Positions 11,347 through 21,393 of a DNA stretch of 64,000 nt are shown in pieces. The translations under genes and the position numbers were made by a program. Location: NCBI GenBank assembly GCA_019448385.1, contig JAGTXO010000016.1:682001-746000 (forward strand), written 5' to 3'. Positions within the stretch are counted from its first letter, which is position 1. Each line of letters opens with the position of its first letter. The notes under the pieces are model-generated. The model had not been told where the DNA came from. It worked only from the letters and a program-made list of their open reading frames with translations, and did no database searches. Source of the DNA: Diacronema lutheri (lineage: Eukaryota; Haptophyta; Pavlovophyceae; Pavlovales; Pavlovaceae).

Positions 11347-13321
11347 CGCGGCCGAGGCGGACGCCGCGCTGCGCGCGCTCGGCCCTGACGCGTTTGCGTC
11401 GTGGGCCGACGCGTCTGTGGGCGGTGGCGGCAGCGGCAGTGGTGGCGCGCGCGGCGCGCGCGCGCAGGCGCACGTGGGCGACGCGCACACGGGCACGTCG
11501 CACGTGGGCAGCGCGGCGGCCAACTCGATCCGCGCGTCGGAGAAAAAGGCCGAGGCGCACCGGCCGGTCGGGCTGAGCCGCGAGGGTCGCGCGACGAGCG
11601 AGGGCGTGCTCGACCCACGCACGCGCATGATCCTCTTCAAGCTGCTCTCTGGGGGCCAGCTCGCGTCGATCCATGGCTGCATCTCCACGGGCAAGGAGGC
11701 CAACGTCTACTATGCCCTCTCGCACGTGCTCGCGCCGCGCGCGGCGGGCGCCGAGCCGGCGGCGGCGCGCGAGGTGGCGGTCAAGGTGTTCAAGACATCG
11801 ATCATCGTGTTCCGCGACCGCGACAAGTACGTCTCGGGCGAGTTCCGCTTCCGCCATGGATACTGCCGTTCAAATCCGCGCAAGATGGTCCGGACATGGG
11901 CGGAGAAGGAGATGCGAAACTACCTGCGCATCCACGCCGCCGGGCTGCGCTGCCCCGAGCCGCTGCTGCTGCGCGGGCACGTGCTCCTCATGCAGTTCGT
12001 CGGCATTGACGGCCGCGCCGCGCCGCGCCTCAAGGACGCCGGACTGTCCGGTGCAAAGGCGCGCAGCGCGTACACCCAATGCGTCCTCATGATGCGACGG
12101 CTTTATCACGACTGTCGGCTCGTGCACGCGGACCTGTCCGAGTACAACCTGCTCTGGCTGCGCAACGAGCTATGGCTGATCGACGTGTCCCAGTCCGTCG
12201 AGCACGACCACCCCAACGCCCTCGCCTTTTTGCGCAAAGACTGCGCCAACGTGGTCGCGTGGGCGCGTAAGCATGGCGTCGCGCCCTGCCTCTCCGCGCG
12301 CGCGCTCTTCGAGTTCGTCACGGACACGCGGCTGCCGACGCACGGCTCGACGGGACCCGCGCCGTCGGTGCTCAGCGCGCCGCTCGACGCCGCCGCCGCC
12401 TCCGACGCCGCCAACGGCGCGGCCGGCGCGGCCGGTGGCCCGGCGGCCGCGCGCGCGGCCTCGGCGGTGGCCGACGCAGTCAGCGCGCAGATCGACGCGG
12501 CGCTCGACGCTCTCCACGCGCGCGCCGAAGAGGAGGAGGCGTGGCTCAACGACGACGACGGCGACGACGAGGTGGAGGAGGCGTTCGTGGGCGGCCGGCG
12601 CGGCGGCGACGACGACGGCGCCGACGGCGCCGACGGCGCCGACGCGCCGTCGGCCGACGGCGCAGCGGCCTGCGCGGGCGCGGGTGGCGCGCGCGCTCGC
12701 GCCGCGCTGCGCGCCGAGGCCGCCGTCTCGGCTGCGGTTTTCCAAACGGTGCATATTCCGCAGAACCTTCGGCAAATTTCTCGCAAGCAATACGAGCGTG
12801 ATGCGGCGCTCGCAGCGCAGGGCCGGCGTTCCGAGATGCTGTTTGGCGATGTTGTGCAGGCCGGGCCGCTGCCCGAGGCCGTCGCCGGCCTCGTCGGCGG
12901 CGGCGCGCTGCGCGCCGCCGTCGACGCTGGCGTGGGCAGCGCGGGCGAGGGCGGCGCGGGCGCGGGCGCTGCGGCCGGCGAGGAGCGCACGAGCAGCGCG
13001 GTTGAGGGCAGTGGCGACGAGGACGACGGCGGCGAGGGCAGTGGCGACGACGACGGCGACGAGGGCGGCGGCGAGGGCCGCGAGGCGCGCGCGCGCCGTG
13101 CGCTCCACCGGAATGAGGACCCGGACGCGCGGCGTGAGCGCAAACGGCTCGTCAAGGAGGCGCAGCGTGCGGCGCGCGCAGAGAAGCTGCCAAAGCACGT
13201 CAAGCGCAACCCGGCGGCCAAGGCGAAGAGCAAGGGGCGCGCGGCGGCGATGGCGGGGCATTTAAAAGGCGGCGGGAAGGCGCACGCCAAGGGCGGCGCG
13301 CTCGCGGTGCTCGTGGACTGA
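11153..13321 (+). CDS. RIOK1: RIO1-type atypical serine kinase
   Basis: Atypical kinase/ATPase acting in late 40S ribosomal subunit maturation. Single exon, 722 residues from the ATG at 11153 ([11 protein letters not shown]); a start at 11064 would add about 30 basic residues. The N-terminus has a run of about 13 Asp. The RIO domain follows: [13 protein letters not shown]-loop [20 protein letters not shown] with the ATP Lys, [12 protein letters not shown], hinge MQFVG, catalytic loop HADLSEYN, metal-binding [12 protein letters not shown]. Then an Ala-rich and acidic linker, and a basic C-terminal tail ([13 protein letters not shown]) typical of RIO1 nuclear/nucleolar shuttling. It is longer than yeast or human RIO1 because of acidic and Ala-rich inserts. 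The missing long linker seen in RIO3 and absence of the RIO2 winged helix favour RIO1. Confidence 0.93.
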
Positions 13322-13433
13322 GCGGCCGTCTGTTTGCTGCGTGCGACACTTGCAAGCGGGCCCTTTGCGCGCTCCGGAAGGGGGGCGCGCGTCGACATTC
13401 GACAGTCACTGCGCGCAACTAGTCGGAAAAGAG

Positions 13434-14468
13434 ATGCCGATGGTGAGGCACGATGGCGGCGTGGGTCATTCGGCGGAAGACGGAGTCTTCGTCTTCCTGC
13501 TCGCCGGCCAGTCGAATATGTCGGGGCGTGGAACGCTTCCGTCGCCCAGCGCCGCCGCTGCCTTTGCCGATCCGCGTATCCGCGTCTGGCGCGGGCCCGA
13601 TGGCTGGGCGCCCGCGGCGGACCCGCTGCACGCGGACAAGCCAACCGCCGGCGTCGGCCCGGGGCTCGCGTTCGCACGCGCCGTCCTGGCGCGACTGGGC
13701 GAGGGCGCAGAGATACGTCTGGTGCCTGCCGCGGTAGGTGGCAGCGAGATTGCGCGCTGGAGCCCGCGCGGCGGCGACCTATTCGACGCGGCGGCCGCCG
13801 CCGCGCGCGCGGCGCTCGCCGCGTCCGACGAGCGTGACGGCCTCGCGCGCTCCGACGAGCCTCCGAAGCTCGCGGGCATCCTGTGGCATCAGGGCGAGTC
13901 GGATGCGGTGAGCGCCGCGCTTGCGACCGCGTACGCCCCCGCGCTGCGCGAGCTCCTCGCCGCGCTGCCCGGCGCGTGCGGCTCGGCCGGGGCAGCCATC
14001 GTTCTCGGCGAGCTCGGGCTCGGCTTCCTCGACACGTCGCGCGGCGGCCGTTTCGAACACGCGCCGTCGGTGAACGGCGCGATCTGCGCTGTTGTGGCGG
14101 ATGCGGTGGCCACCGGCGCACGCGTCGGCCTCGTGAGCGCGCGCGGCCTCGTCGACCGTGGCGACCGTCTGCACTTCTCGTCGGGCTCAGCCGAGCTGCT
14201 CGGCGAGCGATACGCGCGCCGCTGGCTGCAGCTCGCGGTGCCGCGCGCCGTCGCCGGCGCGGGCGAGAACAATGCGGAAGGCGGATTGTTTGCGGATGGC
14301 AAGCTCGACCCGCCGCTCCTCTGCGCGTCGCCAGCCGCACTGGCGCTCGGCGGGCGCCGCCCCGAGTCCAACGTTGAGGGCGAGTCACACTCTTTTTTTG
14401 AATGTGATGCACAGTTGGGCGCTGGCGGCACCCGTCCGCCTCAGACCGAGGCGACGATGCTCAGCTAG
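13434..14468 (+). CDS. SASA/CE6-family carbohydrate esterase
   Basis: SGNH-like esterase that removes acetyl groups from sugars (sialate O-acetylesterase or acetylxylan esterase type). 344 residues from the first ATG (MPMVRHDG); upstream frame to 13341 only has GTG. Motifs: FLLAGQSNMSG holds the nucleophile Ser in block I, AVGGSEIARW gives the oxyanion Gly, WHQGESD is the family block, and DRLHFSSG carries the catalytic Asp/His pair. No clear signal peptide with this start. It is convergent with the epimerase-mutase gene, 41 bases apart, which may reflect a shared sugar theme or chance. Substrate not predictable. Confidence 0.85.
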   Translation: MPMVRHDGGVGHSAEDGVFVFLLAGQSNMSGRGTLPSPSAAAAFADPRIRVWRGPDGWAPAADPLHADKPTAGVGPGLAFARAVLARLGEGAEIRLVPAAVGGSEIARWSPRGGDLFDAAAAAARAALAASDERDGLARSDEPPKLAGILWHQGESDAVSAALATAYAPALRELLAALPGACGSAGAAIVLGELGLGFLDTSRGGRFEHAPSVNGAICAVVADAVATGARVGLVSARGLVDRGDRLHFSSGSAELLGERYARRWLQLAVPRAVAGAGENNAEGGLFADGKLDPPLLCASPAALALGGRRPESNVEGESHSFFECDAQLGAGGTRPPQTEATMLS

Positions 14469-14509
14469 CGCCGAGTGAGTGAGCGAGTGTGCTGCCGCGA
14501 TCAGCAGGC

Positions 14510-17500
14510 TCAGGGTGAAAGCTTGTCCGCCTCCTCGGCGGCGGTGCCCTTGCCGCCCGCCGCGACGGCGCCGGCTGCGGGCGCGGCGGCCGCTGCGCCG
14601 ACCGGCGCCGCAACCGCCGCGGGCGTCGCGGCGGCGGCAGTCGCAGTCTTGACGGCACTCGCGGTCGCGGCGACGGTAACGGCGGCGGTCGCGGCGTCGG
14701 TCGCGGCGGCAAGTACAGGCGCGAGATCTGGTGCGATCACGAGCTCGGGCTTGAGAGGCACGCTCTCGCCAAGGATCTGCGGCAGCAGGCCAACGAGCAG
14801 CCGCTCGGCGCCCTCGGCGCTCGCCGCCGACGCCGACGCGTCGACGGCCGCCTCGATCGCCGCCCACCGCTCGGCCGGCACGGCGCGCACGCGTTGCGCG
14901 CTCGCGGCGATCAGCTGCCAGCCGACGACGACCGGCGCACTCTCCGGGCACTGCGCGGCCGTGTCGAGGCCGAGCGCCGCCTTGTAAAGCGTGCAGAGCG
15001 CCGGCGTGAGCGGCACGGAGCCGGCGCCGACCGCGCCGCCCGCCTCGGCGACGGCGGCGAAGGCAAAGTCGGTGGCGCGCAGCCGCGCGCCGAGCGCGGC
15101 GGGCAGATGGCCGCCGAGCGCGCCGGGGCGCACGATGAGGAGGCGATCGGGCAGTCGTGCGTGGAAGGCGCGCGCGTGGTGCGCGATGGCGGACGCGTTC
15201 GTGCGCGCGGCGCCGTGCGGGATGCGATCGAGGTGGTGCAGGCCCTCGTACAGCATCTCGCCGGCGGGGCGCTTCACGTCGCCAACGCCGCAGCGCTCGT
15301 ACGAGTGCACGAAGAACTTGGTCCGGACGGGCGGCACGATCGCCTTGAACGCGGACGCCCACGCGTCCGACTCGCGGCAGTGCCACGCGACCGCCGACCA
15401 CGTGGGCAGCGGCTCGAGGTGGACGGGAGCGCGCGTGAAGTGCGTGTGTCGGCGCGGCGCGCCGTCGGGCCTTGGCCGCGCGGCCGCAAGCTCCTTAGCA
15501 GCGTCGACCGCACGGTTGTACGGGCGGTAGCGGTTGTTCACCTTGTTCGGCGTGTTGAAGGTGGCCTCGACGCCCTCGGCGTTCCCGCCAAAGAGCATCG
15601 CGTCAATCGCGTCAACGCCGAGCATGCACGAGTGATCCTGGTTGGCCACCTCGTACTTCCACGAGCCGAAGCGCCCGCGCGACCAGATGTGCGACTGGCG
15701 GAGCGCCGCGTCCGCTTTGTGCATATGCATGTTGCGCTCGACGTAGGGCACGGGGTAGCCGTATTCGAGTCGGTCCGCCCAGACACTCTCGATGCGCGCG
15801 TCGGCGGGCAGCATGGTGGAAAGGCGGAGGCCGTCAAGCACCTTCGCCTTGAGCTCGTCCATCGACTTTGGCACCGGCCGGTATCTGGCGCGCGTTGGGT
15901 GCGCGGTGGGTGCAAGGGCGGGAGGCGGCGCGGTTGGCGCGTGGCCGGTGGGTTGGCGCGTGGCCGTTGGCGCGGAACGGTGGCGCGTAACGGTGGCGCG
16001 TGGCGGTGGCGCGTAACGGTGCGCGGCGGCGCGTGGCGGTGGCGCTTCGCACTTTGACTCGGAGACTTCGACGAGCAGACTCCATTGCTCGAACGGTTTG
16101 GGCACGACATGCGGTGAAAAGTTGGATAAGACGGTGACACGGTAGAACGGGAAATCCTCCTCGGGAAAGTAGACCCAATGCACGCCGTTCAGAGAGGCTG
16201 GCGGCTGGCCCCAGATGCCCACGCCAACCAAATTGACGGTCTGGTGCTTGAACTTTTCGTCCGAATCTGCGAGCAGCGCACGGCGGGCGGGCGGGCGGGC
16301 GGGCAGGCGGGCAGGCGGGCGGGCGGGCAGGCGGGCAGGCGGGCAGGCGGGCAGGCGGGTAGGCGGGCAGGCGGGCGGGCAGGCGGGCGGGCCAGGCGGG
16401 CGGGCGGGCGGCGGCGGGCAGGCGGGCGGGCAGGCGTGGTGTTAGCGCGCGTGCGCGCACAGCCCGGCGTGAGGCGCGTCGCTTGGCCACGCGGCGGCGG
16501 CGGCGAGCGCGCGGCGACGGGCAGCGCGCGCTGCCTTGCCTGCAAACGCGGCCATCTCCGGATTGTCCGGGAAGGCGTGCTTCAGAAGCTGGTCGACGGG
16601 TACCTGCGCAAGGGGGGGGGGGGGGGGGGGGGGGGGGGATGGGTGGTTAGGGCAGGGGTTTGAGCAGGGCAGGGCAGGGCAGGGCAGGGCAGGGCAGGAA
16701 AGGGCAGGGCAGGGCAAGGCAGGGCTCTCACGGTGGAAAGAAGCGCGTCAAAGCCGAGCCGCGTGCCATCGCGCAGCTCGATCGACCGGTCCCCGCCCGG
16801 ACTGCCGCCCGGACTGGCCCCCGTCTGCGCGGGCGCATTTTCTGCGGGCGGTGGCGGTGGCGTGTCGCGGATCGCGACGAGCTCGGCATCGAGCTTGATG
16901 TTCTCCTTTGGCAGCCCGTCAAAGACCGCTTGCCAGATGTGTCCGGTACCGTTCATCGGATATCGGAACTGCGCGTTCGGACCCCATGCGGGCGCGTCCT
17001 TGCGGTTGATCACATTTGAAAGGATGTCGGCGAATTTGATCGTGGCGACGCGCTCGCCCACCCAGTTTGTGTTGAGCTGCTCGGGCGGGTGCGCCCACAC
17101 CTGCGCGCGCACGAGAGGGCGCAACGGATCGTAGGTGGGTGGGTGGGTGGGTAAGCCCGGGTGGGTGGGTGGGTGGGTGAGCCCGTGTGGTGGGTGGATG
17201 GGTTGGGAGGTGGGTGGGTAGGTGGGTGGGTGGGTGGGTGAGCCCCGAAGCCCGTGTGGGTGGGTGGGTAGGTGGTTGGATGGGTAGGTGGACGGGTAGG
17301 TGGGGAGAGGGGCGGGAAGAGCAGCAGAGAGAGGCGCGCGCGATGGCTGCGCCGGAGCTGCGGCTGCGCGCGCGGACGCCGCGCCGCGCCTTGAAATTGT
17401 ACGGCGCCATGAACGACTTTGTGAGCGCCTTGCCAAAGCCGTTGTGCAGCCACTCGAGGAAGTTGCGCGGGGGCGACGCCGCCGCCGCCGCGTCCGGCGG

Positions 17501-20500
17501 CTTGAGCGTCGCGAGGTCCGCGACGATCTCCGCCACCTCCGCCTCGGGCAGCCGCCACACGTTCGCCTGAATCGGGTAGCCCACCCACCGCTGCCGCATC
17601 CAGGCGGGAGACCAACGTTGGTGATAGAGCCACTCCTTCGGCTGAAATGCGCGCGGCGCGTGGCGCGTGGACGGCGACGGGAATGCACGGATGGATGGGG
17701 CGGGGAAAACGCACGTGTGACGCTTGTGACGCTCGTGACGCACGTGACGCAAGTGTAACGCTCGTGCGCGTGCGCGCGCCGCGCCGCGGCGGCGCGCGCG
17801 CGGCGCCGAGCAGCGGCCTCAGGCGGACGCGGGTGCGTGCGGCGGTCGGGTGAGTCGGGTGAGTCGGGTGAGTCGGGCGAGTCGGGTGAGTCGCGTAACT
17901 CGCCTGCAAGTATTCGTCAAGGAGCGCGTCGAAGAATTCAAAATGTGAGAAGAGGACGTGCACGCCAATGTCCCACGTGAAGCCCTTGGCGTCCGTAACG
18001 GACGTGGCGAGACCGCCCGCCTTGCTGCCCTTGTCGATGAGCTGCCAGTTTGTGTACCCGAGCTCCTTGAGGCGGTACGCTGCGCACAAGCCCGTCGGGC
18101 CCGCGCCGACGATCAAGATGCGCGGGTCGTCGCGCAGCGGCGGTGAAGTGTCCGTCTCGGCGGTGTACGCGGGGCCGGCGTAGGCGAGGGGGTCGATCAC
18201 GGACGCGTGGCCCTTGGGGTAGTTTGCGAGGCGCCAGTGCCAGGCGTGCGCGATGCCCTGCTCGAGCTGCGGGTACTTGGGCTCCCACCCCAACTCCGCC
18301 TTAATCTTGGCAGGGTCGGAGAAGAGCGTGTGCGGGTCGCCCGGCCGGGGCGGGCCCACCTCCGTGGGCACCGTTTTGCCCGACACGCTCTCGACGAGCT
18401 TGATCACCTTCTTCACCGTGTACCTAGCGCGCGGCCGCGCGCAGCGCGCGCTCGCCGCGCGAATGAGCTGGCGCGCCGCGCCCGCCGGCCGGCCGGCCGG
18501 CCGGCCGCGCGCGCGCGCCGCGCGCGAGGCCGCGCGCCGGCGCCGCGCGCCGGCCGGGCGCGGCGTACCCGCGGCCGACGCCGACGTTGTACACGAGGGG
18601 CGCGTCCGGGTCGAGGCGGTCAAGGGCGTCGAGGTGCGCCTGGACGAGGTCGGTCACGTGGATGTAATCGCGAACCGCCGTGCCGTCCTCTGTGGGGAAG
18701 GCGGCGCCCATGATGGTGAGCTTGGCGCGCAGGCCGAGAGCAGCGTCGATGGCGGCGTCAATGATGCGCGGGTAATCCCACTGCTCACGATGGACGAGGA
18801 CGGGGCCGAGGCGGCCGGCGGGGTCGGCGCCCATCACGTTGAAGTAGCGCAACGACGCGACGGCGAAGCGGCCGCCCTTGGCGCGCAGCACGCGCGACTT
18901 TGCGAGGATCGACTGCTCGGCGTGGAGCTTTGAGAGGCCGTACGGCGAGGTAGGCCGCTGGGGCGTCTCCTCGGTGATGGGGAACTCGGCGGGCTCGCCA
19001 AAGGTGGCGCACGACGAGGAGAAGATGAGCGAGCGCACGCTCGCCGCCTCCATCGCCTGCAGCAGCTGCAGCGTGCCGACCGTGATGTTCTGGAAGTACT
19101 TGTCCGGCGCGCGCATCGACTCGCCGACGTACGCGTTACCCGCGAAGTGGACGACGGCCTCGACGGAGCGCTCGCGCATGAGCGCGGCCATCGGGCCGGG
19201 CTCGGCGAGGTTCTGCGCGAGGCGAGGCGAGGCGCGGAGAGGCGGAGGGTGCGGCGCGGTCCGGTGCGGCGCGGTCCGGTGCGGCGCGGTCCGGTGCGGC
19301 GCGGTCGAGTGCGGTCCGGCGAGGCAAGGCGCGGTCCGGTGCGGTCCAGCGAGACGAGGCGCGGTCCGGTGCGGTCCGGCAAGGCGAGGCGCGGTCCGGT
19401 GCGGTCCGGCGAGGCGAGGCGCGGTCCGGCGCCGGAGAGGGGCGCGTGCGCTGAGCCGGACGCGCTGCGGGACGGTGCGGGCGGCGGGCGCGGTTGCAAA
19501 AGCGGTGCGGCCGGTGCGGGCGGCGGGCGCGGTTGCAAAAGCGGTGCGGCCGGTGCGCGCGGCGGGCGCGGTTGCAAAAGCGGTGCGGCCGGTGCGGGCG
19601 GCGGGCGCGGTTGCAAAAGCGGTGCGGCCGGTGCGGGCGGCGGGCGCGGTTGCAAAAGCGGTGCGGCCGGTGCGGGCGGCGGGCGCGGTTGCAAAAGCGG
19701 TGCGGCCGGTGCGGGCGGCGGGCGCGGTTGCAAAAGCGGTGCGGCCGGTGCGGGCGGCGGGCGCGGTTGCAAAAGCGGTGCGGCCGGTGCGGGCGGCGGG
19801 CGCGGTTGCAACAGCGGTGCGGCCGGTGCGCGCGGCGGGCGCGGTTGCAAAAGCGGTGCGGCCGGTGCGGGCGGCGGGCGCGGTTGCAAAAGCGGTGCGG
19901 GCGGTGCGGGCGGCGGGCGCGGTTGCAAAAGCGGTGCGGCCGGTGCGGGCGGCGGGCGCGGTTGCAAAAGCGGTGCGGCCGGTGCGGGCGGTGCGGGCGG
20001 TGCGGGCGGTGCGGGCGGCGGGCGCGGTTGCACGGGCGGTGCGGGCGGGCGGCGCAGGGCAGGGCAGGGCAGGGCAGGGCAGGGCAGGGCAGGGCAGGGC
20101 AGGGCAGGGCAGGGGCAGGGGCAGGGGCAGGGCAGGGGCAGGGCCGCGCGCAGGCCATCCCGCCCCCACAGCCTGGCAAATGGGCGTTGCAGCCAGGCCA
20201 TATCGCCCCCACAGCTGGCCCGCAGCCCTGCCCAGCCCTGCGCTTCGCGTGGCTGAAGGCCAGCCATGCGCAGCGTTCGTGTTCGCTTGGCGTGGCTGGC
20301 AAATGGGCGTTGCAACCCCACGAGCCGCCCTCCCGCCCGGCTTCCAGGCACGCATGCCGTCCGCCCCAGACCCCGCGGCGTGGGCGCACCTGCTTGACGA
20401 ATTGAAAATCGGCGTTTTTGGAGGCCTTGGCGAGCTCCTGCAGCCGGAGGACCGTGTCCCACGAGCTGCGGCTCATGTCGTCGACCGCCGTCACCTTGAA

Positions 20501-21217
20501 GCCGCCACGGTCGAGGAGGAGCAGAGCGAAATGCGAGCCGATAAAACCAGCCGCGCCGGTGATCAAAATCGACTTGGGCGATGCGGGCTGGATCGGGCGG
20601 GGCACGAAGATGGGGCGCGGTGGCGTTGGCACCGCCTTCGGCACACTGTGCTCGTCCGGCCCTTCCTCCGCGTCGTCGTGGTTGGACGCATCGCGGGCGG
20701 CGAGCAGGTTGTTCAGAGCCGTACGTCGGACATCGGACGGGCGCTTGCGCTTGAGCAAGCGGTGCGTGCTGACGAGCTCGCCCTGCGCGAGCTTGCGCTG
20801 CTCGCCGCCCGCGCCGCTCTCGTCCTCGTCATCGCCGTCGGGCGCCGCCACCTGCGAGCCGCCTTCGGGCACGCCCGCCGCGTCGTCGCGCGCGGCGAGC
20901 GCGGCGCCCGCGCCGAGCGCGCCAAACGCGCCGGACGTCGCGCTCTCCTTGGGGCAGTCGCACGGCGGCGCGACGAGCGCGGCGGCCGGCGGGCGCGCGC
21001 GGCCGAACGCGGTGAAGCCGAGTACGAGGATTATTCCCGCCATCAGCACGATCAGGTAGGACGTTGAGCGCGCGCCGGCGCCGCCGCCGCGCGCGGCCGG
21101 CGCGTGCATCGGTGGGCGACGCGCCTTTGGGTCCTCGGGCTCGGGCGAGCCGGGCGCGGCGCGCTCGGGGTCCATGCCGTACGCGGGAACGCCTGAGCGG
21201 TTGTACAGGTGCGACAT
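14510..21217 (-). CDS. Fusion: UDP-glucose 4-epimerase + UDP-galactopyranose mutase
   Basis: Eight exons: 21217-20390, 19212-18569, 18423-17904, 17641-17390, 17100-16732, 16603-16540, 16266-16053, 15884-14510; 1,421 residues. All seven junctions stay in frame. N-terminal signal anchor at about 54-71 (SYLIVLMAGIILVLGF) implies a type II Golgi/ER protein. Epimerase from about 215 to 555: TGAAGFIGSH NAD site, HFAGNAYVGES, SSSCATFGEP with YGLSK catalytic Tyr/Lys, LRYFNVMGADP, RDYIHVTDL. Mutase from about 592: FAD site VGAGPTG, GGLATS, DIGVHVLFSH, MAPYNFKVWAHP, WVGERVA, YFPEEDFPFYR, SRGRFGSWKYEV, NQDHSCMLGVDAID. Together they would convert UDP-glucose to UDP-galactofuranose. After residue about 1050 comes an unrecognised domain (AVAWHCRESDAW, FFVHSYERCG; loosely like DUF3431) and an Ala-rich tail. 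Introns 3, 4 and 6 are GC-AG. Confidence 0.88.
16281..16440 (-). repeat. (CCCGCCTGCCCG)n-like repeat in intron 6 of the fusion gene
   Basis: Imperfect 4- and 10-bp units (plus strand gggcgggc / aggcgggc) fill the 3' half of the GC-AG intron 16539-16267, up to 12 bases before the acceptor. On the sense strand it is C-rich. Confidence 0.85.
16612..16638 (-). repeat. Homopolymer: 27 C on the sense strand, intron 5
   Basis: Plus strand shows 27 G. In the transcript this is a run of 27 C placed 8 bases upstream of the acceptor TTGCGCAG at 16604, that is in the polypyrimidine-tract position. A (CCCTG)n block at about 16665-16727 precedes it. Confidence 0.9.
17134..17310 (-). repeat. (CCCA)n-type repeat in intron 4 of the fusion gene
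   Basis: Plus strand gggtgggtgggt blocks, sense strand CCCACCCA, interrupted by three short spacers with a shared word (cccgtgtggg / gagcccg). It occupies most of the GC-AG intron 17389-17101. Confidence 0.85.
17845..17902 (-). repeat. 9-bp repeat in intron 3 of the fusion gene
   Basis: About six copies of gtgagtcgg on the plus strand (sense CCGACTCAC) start right at the GC donor (GCGAGT at 17903). The first repeat unit overlaps the donor, so the repeat may have grown out of the splice site. Confidence 0.75.
19475..20035 (-). repeat. 39-bp minisatellite in intron 1 of the fusion gene
   Basis: About 14 head-to-tail copies of a 39-bp unit (plus strand ggtgcggccggtgcgggcgg followed by cgggcgcggttgcaaaagc), with single-base variants only. 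An 11-bp (ggtccggtgcg) family lies before it at 19255-19430 and (AGGGC)n after it. The intron 20389-19213 is 1,177 bases and almost wholly repeat. Long open frames through it in several phases are artefacts of the 39-bp (13-codon) unit. Confidence 0.93.
20052..20143 (-). repeat. (AGGGC)n, sense (CCCTG)n, intron 1 of the fusion gene
   Basis: Same pentamer as the satellite at 3060-3960, again on the pyrimidine-rich sense strand although this gene points the other way. Ends in (caggggc)n. Confidence 0.9.
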
Positions 21218-21393
21218 CCACTGTCCTCGCCACGGACAAGTCGGAGGCGTGCGCGCACAACGCGGCGCTCACCGAACCAGGTCTGCCCGGGTTCGACCTT
21301 CGACCCGACCCGGAAATTTACGCGCTCGTCCTCCATCGTGCAACCGCCGGTCAACCGCCGGAGCGGCTCGGCGAGAGCGCGACACGCGCCGCC
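21218..21393. promoter_or_regulatory. Divergent intergenic region, fusion gene / TXNDC9
   Basis: 176 bases between start codons. No obvious TATA box or repeat. The region is less GC-saturated than average around 21270-21320. Confidence 0.5.

Noticed and set aside
19475-20035. CRISPR array (39-bp units)
   Set aside because: Units are directly head to tail with no spacers; the setting is a eukaryotic intron.
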